23,396 bases of DNA. It comes from CAYVZZ01 sp964456185. GTDB lineage: Bacteria; Pseudomonadota; Gammaproteobacteria; Pseudomonadales; Alcanivoracaceae. The notes below the pieces were generated by a model. The model searched no databases and had not been told where the DNA came from. It saw only the letters and a program-made list of their open reading frames with translations. A program made the translations under genes and the position numbers. Below, piece after piece: positions 1 through 7,609 of this stretch (positions within the stretch are counted from its first letter, which is position 1; the number at the start of each line of letters is the position of its first letter). The stretch covers positions 1 through 23,396 of the forward strand of contig CAYVZZ010000027.1 of NCBI GenBank assembly GCA_964456185.1, written 5' to 3'.

Positions 1-55
1 GAGCAGTCGACTCATAATCGATTGGTCGCAGGTTCAAGTCCTGCTGGGCCCACCA
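1..55 (+). tRNA. tRNA with CAT anticodon, 3' part (tRNA-Ile2 or elongator tRNA-Met)
   Basis: The 5' acceptor strand and most of the D arm lie outside the window. Visible are the 3' side of the D stem (1-4), the anticodon stem 6-10/18-22 closing a seven-base loop with CAT at 13-15, a five-base variable loop (23-27), the T arm 28-32/40-44 with loop TTCAAGT, the 3' acceptor strand TGGGCCC (45-51), discriminator A and encoded CCA (53-55). The implied acceptor stem has C4-G69 and C5-G68. E. coli TilS uses these pairs to recognise tRNA-Ile2, whose CAU is modified to lysidine, and the loop-to-variable region resembles E. coli ileX. I lean to Ile2, but automatic annotation would probably say Met. The initiator tRNA is unlikely, because the anticodon stem lacks its three G-C pairs. 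Confidence 0.85.
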
Positions 56-100
56 CTCCCTTACCATTGCTGCACTGGCGCAATTCATATAACCGCGCCA

Positions 101-2542
101 TTAATTTGACCGCATCGCCCGTTTTGTTTTACGCGTGGCTTCGTGTTCTAGCGGATTCTCCGGCCAAGGGTGTTTGGCATAACGCCCGCGCATTTCTTTT
201 CGTACTTGAGGGTAAATGGCTTGCCAGAAGTAGGCCAAATCGCGAGTGATGGCGACTGGGCGGCCAGCGGGTGACAACAGTTGGATTTGCAACGGCATGC
301 CCTCTGGGGCGACTTGGGTGGCACCGAAGAATTCTTGTAGCTTGCCGCTAATGGTAGGTAAGGGCTGCGCCTCGCCATTAAGTAAATTTGCCGGGCTGGC
401 ATCACCCTGATAATCCACTTCCACTTGGCGACCGCTGGGTAATGTCAGGTGTTCGGGCATTAGCTTGTCAATTTGCTGTTGCTGCTCGAAGCCCAGATAA
501 AACGCCAAGCCGTCATAAATTGGCCAGTTATTGGGCGTGGTGTCTGCCGTAATGAATGCTGCCAGCCAATCGTCCAACCGTTGGGTGAGGCTGGTCATAT
601 CCAAGGGCGGCAAGTCCATGTTGTCGTTTTGCGCTGCCCAACGGGCGCGCAACAGCAGATTCAACGCGGCTTTTGGCCAAGGTACTTGTGTCAAGCCTTG
701 TGTTTTCAGGTGGGTTAGCAAGGCATTGGGTAGTTCGTCACGCGGTACGTCTTGTGTCTGCTCATCGACAGTTTGTCCACCTAGCCGATAAGTGGTGTGC
801 CACACCCAGCGAGCGCGTTTGCCCTGCCCTTTGAATAGTAGCTGGCGATCAGGTTCGGCCAGGTCTTGTAGCTGGTCGGCGCTAACATCGATGGACACAC
901 CGACGCCATCATGCCCTTGCCCGCGGCGGCGCAGTTGCACTATCAACGCCCAGTCAGCACGCGTATCCAGCGTCACACTGATGCCACTGTTGAGGTGATA
1001 TTGCCCTTGGCCGGTGTGTTGTCCCAAACGGTCAACAAAGCAGGCGGCGAGCTTGGCGGTATCAGACGCACTAAGTGTGATATCGGTATCGATTGCTTTA
1101 TCGGCAAACACGTCGATTTTTAGCACCCGTTGCCAGCGGCGTGCCATTTTCTGCCAACGTTTGTTTTGCGGGTAGCTATCGGCCGCGACCTTTAGCCAGT
1201 CGGCCAAGCTGTTTGCCAATGGCACATCAAAATGCAGCGCCAAGCAGGCCAGCCACCAGCCCGGTTGCAGGCTTCCCTGCATTAACATAGCCACAATGCG
1301 CGGATGGGTACCCAAGCGGGAAACAAGCTTGCCATTGGCAGTAATGGCACCGGTATCATCCAACAACTGCCAGCGTTGCAATAAATGGTCGGCATGCCTC
1401 AAGGCTTGTGGATTAGGTGCTTCCAGCCAAGGCAGTTGATTGGCCGGTGTGCCCCAGTGGGCGATGCGCATGGCCAAGGGCACATAATCGCTGCGGCGGA
1501 TTTCCGGCAAGGTCTGCGGCGCTAATGCCTCGCTTTCTGCCCAGAGGCGCACGCATTGGCCGGCCTGCACACGCCCGGCACGGCCACGGCGTTGCTCTGC
1601 ACTGGCCTGCGATATGCGGCGGGTGTGCAACCGGGTGACGCCAGTTTTCTGTACCAATTCGGCTTCGCGCACCAAGCCGCTATCAATCACCAAAGTGACA
1701 TCAGCGATGGTAAGTGAGGTTTCGGCAATGTTGGTGGCCAAAATAATGCGCGCGCCTTGCTCGGGGTTAAGCGCTTTACTCTGCTCTGAGGTGGGCACGC
1801 GACTGTGCAGGCGATACACAGGCACATCGGGAAAAGCGCTCTGCAAGGCTTGTTCGCAGGCCATAATGTGTCGCCAGCCCGGCAGAAAAACCAATACCGT
1901 TTGTTGTTGCCAATCGGGCACGCCACGCAAGGCGCGCAGCAGATGTTGCTCGACCGATTCGGGACGCGGTTGCGGTGATTTGGGGGCGCAGTAGTCCACT
2001 TCCACCGGAAAGCAGCGCCCCGGCGCATACAAGGCCTGGTCTACCTGCTTGCGCAAGGCGGCATCCGGCGTGGCCGACATCAGCACCAGTGACAAGTCCT
2101 CATTGAACACCGCCGCTTCTTGCAGCCAGGCCCAGGCCAAGTCTTGATCCACGCTGCGCTCGTGGATTTCATCCAGCAGCACGGCGCTAACCTTCTCCAA
2201 TGCCGGATCAGCTAATAGCCGTTGCAACAACACGCCGGGCGTCATCACCGTCAGGCGAGTTTGCTGACTGACTCGCGAATCAAACGGCACCAGATACCCC
2301 ACCTCGTCGCCGACCGCTTCCCCCCGCAAGGCCGCCAAACGACGCGCCACATTAATAGCCGCCAACACCCGCGGCTGCACCAGCCAGACTTCACCCTCCA
2401 GCGCATCCAGCACCCAAAGTGGTGCCAAGGTGGATTTACCCGCCCCCGGTTCGGCTTCCAGCAGCAAGCTACCCTGTCCCAAGGCGGACAAGAAATTATC
2501 GTGCAGCTGGCTTAACGGAAGGTTGGGATACGAGGGAGACAT
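101..2542 (-). CDS. hrpB: ATP-dependent helicase HrpB (DEAH-box, DExH RNA helicase family)
   Basis: This 813-residue superfamily 2 helicase matches the usual HrpB length (about 810-850). Visible motifs are Walker A EPGAGKST (residues 31-38), DEIH (124-127), SAT (about 155), a helicase C domain with ATNIAETSLTI and QRRGRAGR, and the HrpB-specific C-terminal end KEMRGRYAKHPWPE. HrpB is a DEAH-box helicase related to HrpA; its physiological role in bacteria is poorly defined and presumably involves RNA or ribonucleoprotein remodelling. The start ATG at 2542 has no strong Shine-Dalgarno sequence, but the N-terminus aligns well with the family (short lead, then Walker A). The gene ends 45 bases from the tRNA on the opposite strand and is divergent from the antitoxin gene. 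The other open frames inside it are shadows. Confidence 0.96.
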   Translation of the reverse strand: MSPSYPNLPLSQLHDNFLSALGQGSLLLEAEPGAGKSTLAPLWVLDALEGEVWLVQPRVLAAINVARRLAALRGEAVGDEVGYLVPFDSRVSQQTRLTVMTPGVLLQRLLADPALEKVSAVLLDEIHERSVDQDLAWAWLQEAAVFNEDLSLVLMSATPDAALRKQVDQALYAPGRCFPVEVDYCAPKSPQPRPESVEQHLLRALRGVPDWQQQTVLVFLPGWRHIMACEQALQSAFPDVPVYRLHSRVPTSEQSKALNPEQGARIILATNIAETSLTIADVTLVIDSGLVREAELVQKTGVTRLHTRRISQASAEQRRGRAGRVQAGQCVRLWAESEALAPQTLPEIRRSDYVPLAMRIAHWGTPANQLPWLEAPNPQALRHADHLLQRWQLLDDTGAITANGKLVSRLGTHPRIVAMLMQGSLQPGWWLACLALHFDVPLANSLADWLKVAADSYPQNKRWQKMARRWQRVLKIDVFADKAIDTDITLSASDTAKLAACFVDRLGQHTGQGQYHLNSGISVTLDTRADWALIVQLRRRGQGHDGVGVSIDVSADQLQDLAEPDRQLLFKGQGKRARWVWHTTYRLGGQTVDEQTQDVPRDELPNALLTHLKTQGLTQVPWPKAALNLLLRARWAAQNDNMDLPPLDMTSLTQRLDDWLAAFITADTTPNNWPIYDGLAFYLGFEQQQQIDKLMPEHLTLPSGRQVEVDYQGDASPANLLNGEAQPLPTISGKLQEFFGATQVAPEGMPLQIQLLSPAGRPVAITRDLAYFWQAIYPQVRKEMRGRYAKHPWPENPLEHEATRKTKRAMRSN

Positions 2543-2597
2543 GATTTAATAAATGGCATAAACGGGAGGCACAAGTTTATCAGCCATCATTCCTCAT

Positions 2598-2649
2598 TTG
2601 CATTCGACATCAGAGTTTAAGTATCATAAAAAGTATCAAAATGAGTACC
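2598..2649 (+). promoter_or_regulatory. Promoter and iterated operator of the antitoxin locus
   Basis: A TTGCAT element (2598-2603) and a TATCAT element (2622-2627), 18 bases apart, resemble a sigma70 promoter. AGTATC occurs at 2620 and 2632, and a variant AGTACC at 2644, giving three copies at exactly 12-base steps that overlap the -10 and the leader. Phd/YefM/RelB-type antitoxins usually repress their own operon through short repeats in the promoter, so these are candidate operator sites. The repeats are seen directly; binding is inferred. Confidence 0.45.
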
Positions 2650-2654
2650 GAATT

Positions 2655-2906
2655 ATGAACCAATTATTCGCAAAATTATCGGTTAGTATTAGTGAACTCA
2701 AGCGCAGCCCGTCCGCCCTGCTAAAACAGGCAGCCGGTGCGCCAATTGCCGTACTCAACCACAACAAACCGGCTGGCTACCTTGTACCAGCCTCCACGTG
2801 GGAAAGCTTGATGGATACATTAGATGATGCCGAGCTGGCGCGCATTGTGGAAGCGCGCCGTGGTGACAAGGACGCTGCCATAACGGTTAACCTGGATGAG
2901 TTATAA
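2655..2906 (+). CDS. Type II antitoxin, Phd/YefM superfamily (StbD-like), orphaned
   Basis: An 83-residue protein with the classic layout: an N-terminal DNA-binding part (SVSISELKRSPSALLKQA), the core phrase PIAVLNHNKPAGYLVP, and an acidic C-terminal tail that would wrap a RelE-family toxin. It closely resembles StbD antitoxins in pattern (family knowledge, not a search). I chose the ATG at 2655; an in-frame ATG at 2598 would add 19 residues unlike the family and lies in the promoter region. There is no clear Shine-Dalgarno. The partner toxin starts in the overlapping frame at 2896 but is cut to 19 codons, so this antitoxin is now without its toxin. It may persist as a repressor, an anti-addiction factor or a relic. 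The reading frame shows no sign of decay. Confidence 0.9.
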   Translation: MNQLFAKLSVSISELKRSPSALLKQAAGAPIAVLNHNKPAGYLVPASTWESLMDTLDDAELARIVEARRGDKDAAITVNLDEL

Positions 2907-2955
2907 GCTAAAATTTCTGCCTCAAGCATTAAAAGAACTAAAAAAACGCATGTAA
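2896..2955 (+). pseudogene. Remnant of RelE/StbE-like toxin (first 19 codons only)
   Basis: An ATG at 2896 overlaps the antitoxin end by 11 bases, as toxin genes in stbDE/relBE operons often do. It opens a frame reading MSYKLKFLPQALKELKKRM and then TAA at 2953. This is the recognisable N-terminal strand and first helix of RelE/StbE toxins (pattern Y-K-L-x-F-L-P-x-A-L-K-E). A full toxin is about 85-95 residues, so nearly 80% is missing, including all catalytic residues. The sequence beyond the stop is the 3' end of the convergent DUF218 gene, whose stop codon lies only 6 bases further, so a deletion or rearrangement removed the rest of the toxin. The peptide is too short to be an active endoribonuclease. 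Confidence 0.8.
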
Positions 2956-2961
2956 GTCTTT

Positions 2962-3573
2962 TTAATGCCAATACCGCAAGGCATACCAACCAATTGCAAG
3001 CCATTCGTACATGAGCTCTGGCCAGAGCGCCAAGGCACCAGCGTGGGGAATCCATTCGGGTTGTGGCAATTTGTCGTGCGGTCTGGGGACGACGCAGATA
3101 TTTTGCCGCTGCAGGCTGAGCAATGACCGACAAAGGTGGACTTGATCAGTCACCAAGTAGACATGATTCACCCCTTGGTGATGTAGCAACCGACCACTGT
3201 AACGACAGTTTTCCCAAGTGTTACTGCTGGCTTCTTCTTGCCAAATTGTCATATCCGGGTAGCGTTCAATGGCGAGTTGCCCCATTAACGCGGCTTCTGT
3301 GGTGCCGCTTTCGGAATAGGCACGCCCACCGCTGATTAATAGCGGCAGTTGCTTGTCGTGCGCCAGCTGCAAGGCGGCTTCCAGGCGTAGCAGGCTGCGT
3401 GTAGAGAGCTGCATTTTGCCTTTTCGGCTTACGCGCCCGCCGCCTAACACTAGCACGGCGTTCGGCTCAGAATCGTCCTGCTTTGGCGGCAAAGGGGGAA
3501 TCAGAAGGCGCACGAAAGCGGGCAAACAGCACAGCACCACCAGCGCGCCAAAGGTTAATGGCAGCCAATGCAC
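2962..3573 (-). CDS. YdcF/ElyC/SanA-family protein (DUF218), membrane-anchored
   Basis: A 203-residue protein with an N-terminal hydrophobic segment (about residues 5-26, then PPLPP) and a DUF218 domain. The domain shows the usual blocks: NAVLVLGGG, LLISGG, the motif around SSNTWENCRYS, and LVTDQVHLCRS. In E. coli, members of the family (ElyC, SanA) act at the envelope and affect peptidoglycan or lipid-carrier homeostasis; the biochemical activity is not settled. The start is GTG at 3573, preceded by AGAGG; there is an in-frame stop not far upstream (about 3613-3615). It is divergent from leuS and ends 6 bases from the truncated toxin. The C-terminal end (YEWLAIGWYALRY) looks complete, so the event that cut the toxin did not damage this gene. 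Confidence 0.85.
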   Translation of the reverse strand: MHWLPLTFGALVVLCCLPAFVRLLIPPLPPKQDDSEPNAVLVLGGGRVSRKGKMQLSTRSLLRLEAALQLAHDKQLPLLISGGRAYSESGTTEAALMGQLAIERYPDMTIWQEEASSNTWENCRYSGRLLHHQGVNHVYLVTDQVHLCRSLLSLQRQNICVVPRPHDKLPQPEWIPHAGALALWPELMYEWLAIGWYALRYWH

Positions 3574-3655
3574 AGATTTTGCCTCTGTTGGTGCCAGCGC
3601 AGGTGTTGTATCCTATGCGGCTGATTACTTCTCATTATTTTAGCCTTGAATCTCA

Positions 3656-6091
3656 ATGGATATATCGTACCAATCTGAACAGGTAGAACAAACCGCTCAA
3701 GCTTATTGGCAAGAGCACGACACGTTTCGCGCCGAAGCCGACGAGAGCAAAGAGAAATTTTATTGCCTCACCATGTTTCCCTATCCGTCCGGCCGATTGC
3801 ACATGGGGCATGTGCGCAACTATACCATCGGTGATGTGATCAGCCGCTATCAGCGCATGAACGGCAAAAATGTGTTGCAGCCCATGGGCTGGGATGCGTT
3901 TGGTTTGCCCGCCGAAAATGCCGCCATTAAAAACAAAACGGCACCGGCCAGGTGGACCTACAGCAACATCGACTACATGCGCGGTCAGCTACAGCGTTTG
4001 GGTTTTGGTTACGATTGGAGCCGCGAGCTGGCGACCTGCCGCCCGGAATACTACCGTTGGGAGCAATGGTTTTTTACCGAGCTATACAAGAAAGGCTTAG
4101 TGTACCGCAAAGAATCTACCGTTAACTGGTGCCCCAACGACAAGACGGTTCTCGCTAACGAACAGGTTATCGACGGCTGTTGCTGGCGTTGCGATAGTCA
4201 TGTGGAACAACGCAAAATTCCGCAGTGGTTCGTCAAAATTACCGCCTATGCCGATGAGCTATTGGCTGACCTCGACCAGCTAGACGACTGGCCGGATGCC
4301 GTAAAAGCCATGCTGCGCAACTGGATTGGTCGCTCGGAAGGCGTTGAACTCGCTTTTGGCATTGATAACAACGAGCCTTTGCGGGTGTACACCACCCGCC
4401 CAGACACCCTCATGGGCGTGAGCTATGTGGCGGTGGCCGCCGGTCACCCGCTGGCGATACAGGCTGCCGAAAACAATGCCGGCGTAGCCGCTTTTATTAA
4501 AGAATGCCAACAAACCAAAGTGGCCGAGGCCGAGCTGGAAACGCTAGAGAAAAAGGGCATTTGCACCGGCCTTTACGCCAAGCACCCGATTACCGGCGAC
4601 CAGGTGCCGGTGTGGATTGCCAACTTTGTGTTGATGGGCTACGGCACAGGTGCGGTTATGGCCGTGCCTGCTCATGATGAGCGCGACCATGCCTTTGCCA
4701 AGAAATATGACCTGCCGATTAAACAGGTGATTACGCCGCTGGATGGCAGCGATATTAATCTTGATGAAGACGCCTTCACCGACCATGGCAAGCTGGTCAA
4801 CTCCGGCGAATTTGATGGGCTGGAATTTGACGCGGCCTTTAACGCCATTGCCGATTGGCTGGAAAGCCGCAATCTAGGTGAGCGTCGCGTCAATTATCGC
4901 CTGCGTGATTGGGGCGTTTCCCGTCAGCGTTACTGGGGCGCGCCGATTCCCATGGTGCACGACGCCAATGGCGATTTGCAGCCGGTAGCCAAAGACGACC
5001 TGCCTGTTGTCTTGCCGGAAGATGTCACGCTAAACGGCATCGAAAACCCGATTAAATCTAACCCCGAGTGGGCAAAAACCACGCTCAACGGCGAAGCGGC
5101 CACGCGCGAAACCGATACCTTCGACACCTTTATGGAGTCCAGCTGGTATTACGCCCGCTATTGTTCACCGCGCGATGATTCACAAATGCTCGACCCCAAA
5201 CAAACCGGCTACTGGCTTCCGGTGGACCAGTACATCGGCGGCATTGAGCATGCTGTGATGCATCTGCTGTATGCGCGCTTTTTCCACAAATTGCTGCGCG
5301 ATACCGGCTTGGTCACCGGCGACGAGCCGTTCAAACGCCTGTTGTGCCAAGGCATGGTGCTGAAGGACGGCAGCAAGATGTCGAAGTCCAAAGGCAACAC
5401 GGTTGACCCGCAAGAGCTAATCGAGCGTTACGGTGCCGACACCGTGCGTCTGTTCATCATGTTCGCTGCGCCGCCAGAGCAATCATTGGAATGGAATGAT
5501 GACGGCGTAGAAGGCGCGCACCGTTTCCTTAAACGCTTGTGGCGTTTGGTGCATGAGCAAGCCGAACGTGAGGGGTCACGCGAGCTAAATATCGAGCAGC
5601 TGGATAAAGCCGCCAAAGACTTGCGCCGCAAAACTCACGAGACCATTGCCAAGGTGAGCGACGACATCAGCCGCCGCTATACCTTCAACACGGCTATCGC
5701 GGCAGTCATGGAACTGTGCAACGCCATTAACGCCTATAAAGGCGACGATGTGGCCGTGCGCCAGGAAGCGCTGGAAGCTGCTATTTTGTTGCTGTCGCCC
5801 ATCGTGCCGCATATTTGCCACCAGCTTTGGCATTCGCTCGGCCATGACGACGCCGCAGTAACTGCTGCTTGGCCACAAGTGGACAAAGCTGCCCTTGTGA
5901 AAGACAGTATCGAACTGGTGGTTCAGGTAAACGGCAAGTTGCGTTCACGCGTGGAAGCACCCGCCGATGCCGATCGTGATACTCTGCAGGAATTAGCACT
6001 GGCCGATGAAAAAGTGCAGAAATTCATTACTGGCGAGGTACGCAAGGTCATTGTGGTCCCCGGTAAATTGGTAAACGTGGTGGTGGCTTAA
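3656..6091 (+). CDS. leuS: Leucine--tRNA ligase (leucyl-tRNA synthetase)
   Basis: This cytoplasmic class I synthetase of 811 residues charges tRNA-Leu. The HIGH motif is HMGH at 49-52 within PYPSGRLHMGHVRNY, and the catalytic KMSKS is at 574-578. Between them are a CP1 editing domain with TTRPDTLMGVSY and the editing Asp region GYGTGAVMAVPAHDERD, then FMESSWYYARY. A C-terminal anticodon-binding domain and a small C-terminal domain ending VVVPGKLVNVV follow. It is about 49 residues shorter than E. coli LeuRS (860). Most of the difference lies just before KMSKS, where the leucine-specific insertion is reduced to KDG. The ATG at 3656 has only a weak ribosome-binding site, but the N-terminus fits the family. 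It is first in the leuS-lptE-holA operon and overlaps lptE by one base (TAATG). Confidence 0.98.
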   Translation: MDISYQSEQVEQTAQAYWQEHDTFRAEADESKEKFYCLTMFPYPSGRLHMGHVRNYTIGDVISRYQRMNGKNVLQPMGWDAFGLPAENAAIKNKTAPARWTYSNIDYMRGQLQRLGFGYDWSRELATCRPEYYRWEQWFFTELYKKGLVYRKESTVNWCPNDKTVLANEQVIDGCCWRCDSHVEQRKIPQWFVKITAYADELLADLDQLDDWPDAVKAMLRNWIGRSEGVELAFGIDNNEPLRVYTTRPDTLMGVSYVAVAAGHPLAIQAAENNAGVAAFIKECQQTKVAEAELETLEKKGICTGLYAKHPITGDQVPVWIANFVLMGYGTGAVMAVPAHDERDHAFAKKYDLPIKQVITPLDGSDINLDEDAFTDHGKLVNSGEFDGLEFDAAFNAIADWLESRNLGERRVNYRLRDWGVSRQRYWGAPIPMVHDANGDLQPVAKDDLPVVLPEDVTLNGIENPIKSNPEWAKTTLNGEAATRETDTFDTFMESSWYYARYCSPRDDSQMLDPKQTGYWLPVDQYIGGIEHAVMHLLYARFFHKLLRDTGLVTGDEPFKRLLCQGMVLKDGSKMSKSKGNTVDPQELIERYGADTVRLFIMFAAPPEQSLEWNDDGVEGAHRFLKRLWRLVHEQAEREGSRELNIEQLDKAAKDLRRKTHETIAKVSDDISRRYTFNTAIAAVMELCNAINAYKGDDVAVRQEALEAAILLLSPIVPHICHQLWHSLGHDDAAVTAAWPQVDKAALVKDSIELVVQVNGKLRSRVEAPADADRDTLQELALADEKVQKFITGEVRKVIVVPGKLVNVVVA

Positions 6092-6636
6092 TGGTTTGGC
6101 GGCGCTCTATTGTTGTGGGTGTTTTCTGTTTGATGTTAGCCGCTTGCGGCTGGCATCTGCGTGGGTTGCACAACCCCATTAGCTACCGCAACCTGCCCGC
6201 CGTTGCCATTGACGGGGGTAATCGACAGCTGCGTCAGCTGCTCATCGACGGCCTAGAAAATAGCCAAGTTACGGTTTCCAAAATTGCCAAGACCCATCTG
6301 CACATCTTGAGTGAGCGCTGGAACGAGCACACCGTGGCTGTGGACTCACAAGGTCGGCAAGCCGCCATCGAGCTCACTTATCACCTGACTTGGCGCTTGG
6401 AACAGCAAGGCAAAGCCATTACGCCAACACGTGATATTCGGCTCATCAGCAATGTAAACCAAAATCCGCTGAACGCCGTTGCTGCCAGCGATGAATTGTC
6501 ACTCAGCAAACGTAATATGATCCGTAATGCCAGTTGGCAGCTGCAACGCCAACTGCAACGTGTTACCCAAAACCAGGACTTGTCGGCTCCTTTGCCAGAA
6601 CAAACCAAGCAACTTGATCATGCAACTCAACATTGA
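6091..6636 (+). CDS. lptE: LPS-assembly lipoprotein LptE
   Basis: A 181-residue outer-membrane lipoprotein that plugs LptD and helps insert LPS into the outer leaflet. The signal peptide MVWRRSIVVGVFCLMLAAC has a lipobox LAAC with Cys19 as the lipidated residue, followed by GWHLRG, which is typical of LptE/RlpB. The later part has the expected beta-rich pattern (TYHLTWRLEQQGKAI) and a C-terminal helix. Length is close to E. coli LptE (193). The start overlaps the leuS stop by one base, and the end overlaps holA by 17 bases, so translation of the three genes is probably coupled. The location between leuS and holA is the standard gammaproteobacterial arrangement. Confidence 0.95.
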   Translation: MVWRRSIVVGVFCLMLAACGWHLRGLHNPISYRNLPAVAIDGGNRQLRQLLIDGLENSQVTVSKIAKTHLHILSERWNEHTVAVDSQGRQAAIELTYHLTWRLEQQGKAITPTRDIRLISNVNQNPLNAVAASDELSLSKRNMIRNASWQLQRQLQRVTQNQDLSAPLPEQTKQLDHATQH

Positions 6637-7609
6637 TCAGCTCGAAAACAACAACCCGCTCAAGCCGGTTTATCTGCTAACCGGCGACGAGCCTTTTCAA
6701 AAAATTATTGCCCAAGACACGCTTAGACAGCAAGCCCGCCAGCAGGGCTTTGACGAGCGGCGCGTGTTTGACTTTAGTGATGGCAATAATGATTGGTCGA
6801 GCCTGCTGGAAGCCAGCCAAAGCTTAGGGTTGTTCGCCAGCCGCCAGCTTATCGAGCTGCACCTGGGCGAAAAACGCCCCAAGAAGGCCGATAGTGAACG
6901 GTTACAACTGGTTATCGACCAAGCTGGCGATAGCTTGGTGCTGCTCATCACCTGCTCGCGCTTAAGCAAAGGGGATATGAAAGCGGCTTGGTACAAAGCC
7001 GTGGATAAAGCCGGTGCCGTGGTGCGTGTTTGGCCTATCCCCCACAAGCGGCTGCCCGATTACGCACAATCGCTATTGGCCAAAGCCGGCCTGACAGCCA
7101 CACCCGAAGCCTTACAGCTGCTGGCCGCACGCAGTGAAGGCAACCTGCTGGCCTTGTCGCAGGAAATACAAAAACTGGCGCTGCTTCATGCCGACGAGCA
7201 ACTGGATGTGGAGCAAATACGCGACAGTGTGGCCGATAGCAGCCACTATTCCGTATTTGATTTGGGGGAAGCCGTCGCCGAAGGCGATGCGCAACGTGCC
7301 ATTCACATCCTCGACCAGCTACACGAAACCGGCGAAGCAGCCACCCTGCTGCTCTGGAATCTCTCGCGCGACTTACAAGCCATGGAGGCCATGAGCCTTG
7401 GCCAGGCACCGGGTGTTTTCCTGCCTCGCCCTCAGCAATCCCGCCTGTCACGTTTGGCCAACCAACTCGGCAATGCCCGCTTGCAGGCCATGCTGCAAAC
7501 GGCCTTTCTCATCGACCAACAAATCAAGGGGCAGGTGCCAGGCGACCCCTGGGATCAAATGGCTTCGCTTATTGTATCGATGACCGGAAAGCGCCAAGCG
7601 CTTACTTGA
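6620..7609 (+). CDS. holA: DNA polymerase III, delta subunit
   Basis: A 329-residue clamp-loader subunit that opens the beta sliding clamp. It starts MQLNIDQLENNNPLKPVYLLTGDEPF, matching the E. coli HolA N-terminus, then shows the AAA+-like fold without a functional Walker A. Conserved text includes AARSEGNLLALSQEIQKLALL and the C-terminal collar domain. E. coli HolA is 343 residues. The frame is open further upstream (to 6527), but that extension is inside lptE and unlike the family, so I use ATG 6620. It overlaps lptE by 17 bases and its 3' end overlaps the convergent SDR gene by 8 bases, leaving no room for a separate terminator. Confidence 0.95.
   Translation: MQLNIDQLENNNPLKPVYLLTGDEPFQKIIAQDTLRQQARQQGFDERRVFDFSDGNNDWSSLLEASQSLGLFASRQLIELHLGEKRPKKADSERLQLVIDQAGDSLVLLITCSRLSKGDMKAAWYKAVDKAGAVVRVWPIPHKRLPDYAQSLLAKAGLTATPEALQLLAARSEGNLLALSQEIQKLALLHADEQLDVEQIRDSVADSSHYSVFDLGEAVAEGDAQRAIHILDQLHETGEAATLLLWNLSRDLQAMEAMSLGQAPGVFLPRPQQSRLSRLANQLGNARLQAMLQTAFLIDQQIKGQVPGDPWDQMASLIVSMTGKRQALT

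Noticed and set aside
22..249. A small plus-strand open frame starting inside the tRNA
   Set aside because: It begins within the tRNA and overlaps the 3' end of hrpB in antisense; no coding support.
2896..2955. The 19-codon frame as a genuine small protein
   Set aside because: Its sequence is the start of a RelE/StbE toxin and it ends exactly where the neighbouring gene begins, which fits truncation better than a functional peptide.
1..3573. Genomic island anchored at the tRNA
   Set aside because: A tRNA and a decayed toxin-antitoxin locus are close together, but there is no integrase, no duplicated tRNA end inside the window, and hrpB lies between them.
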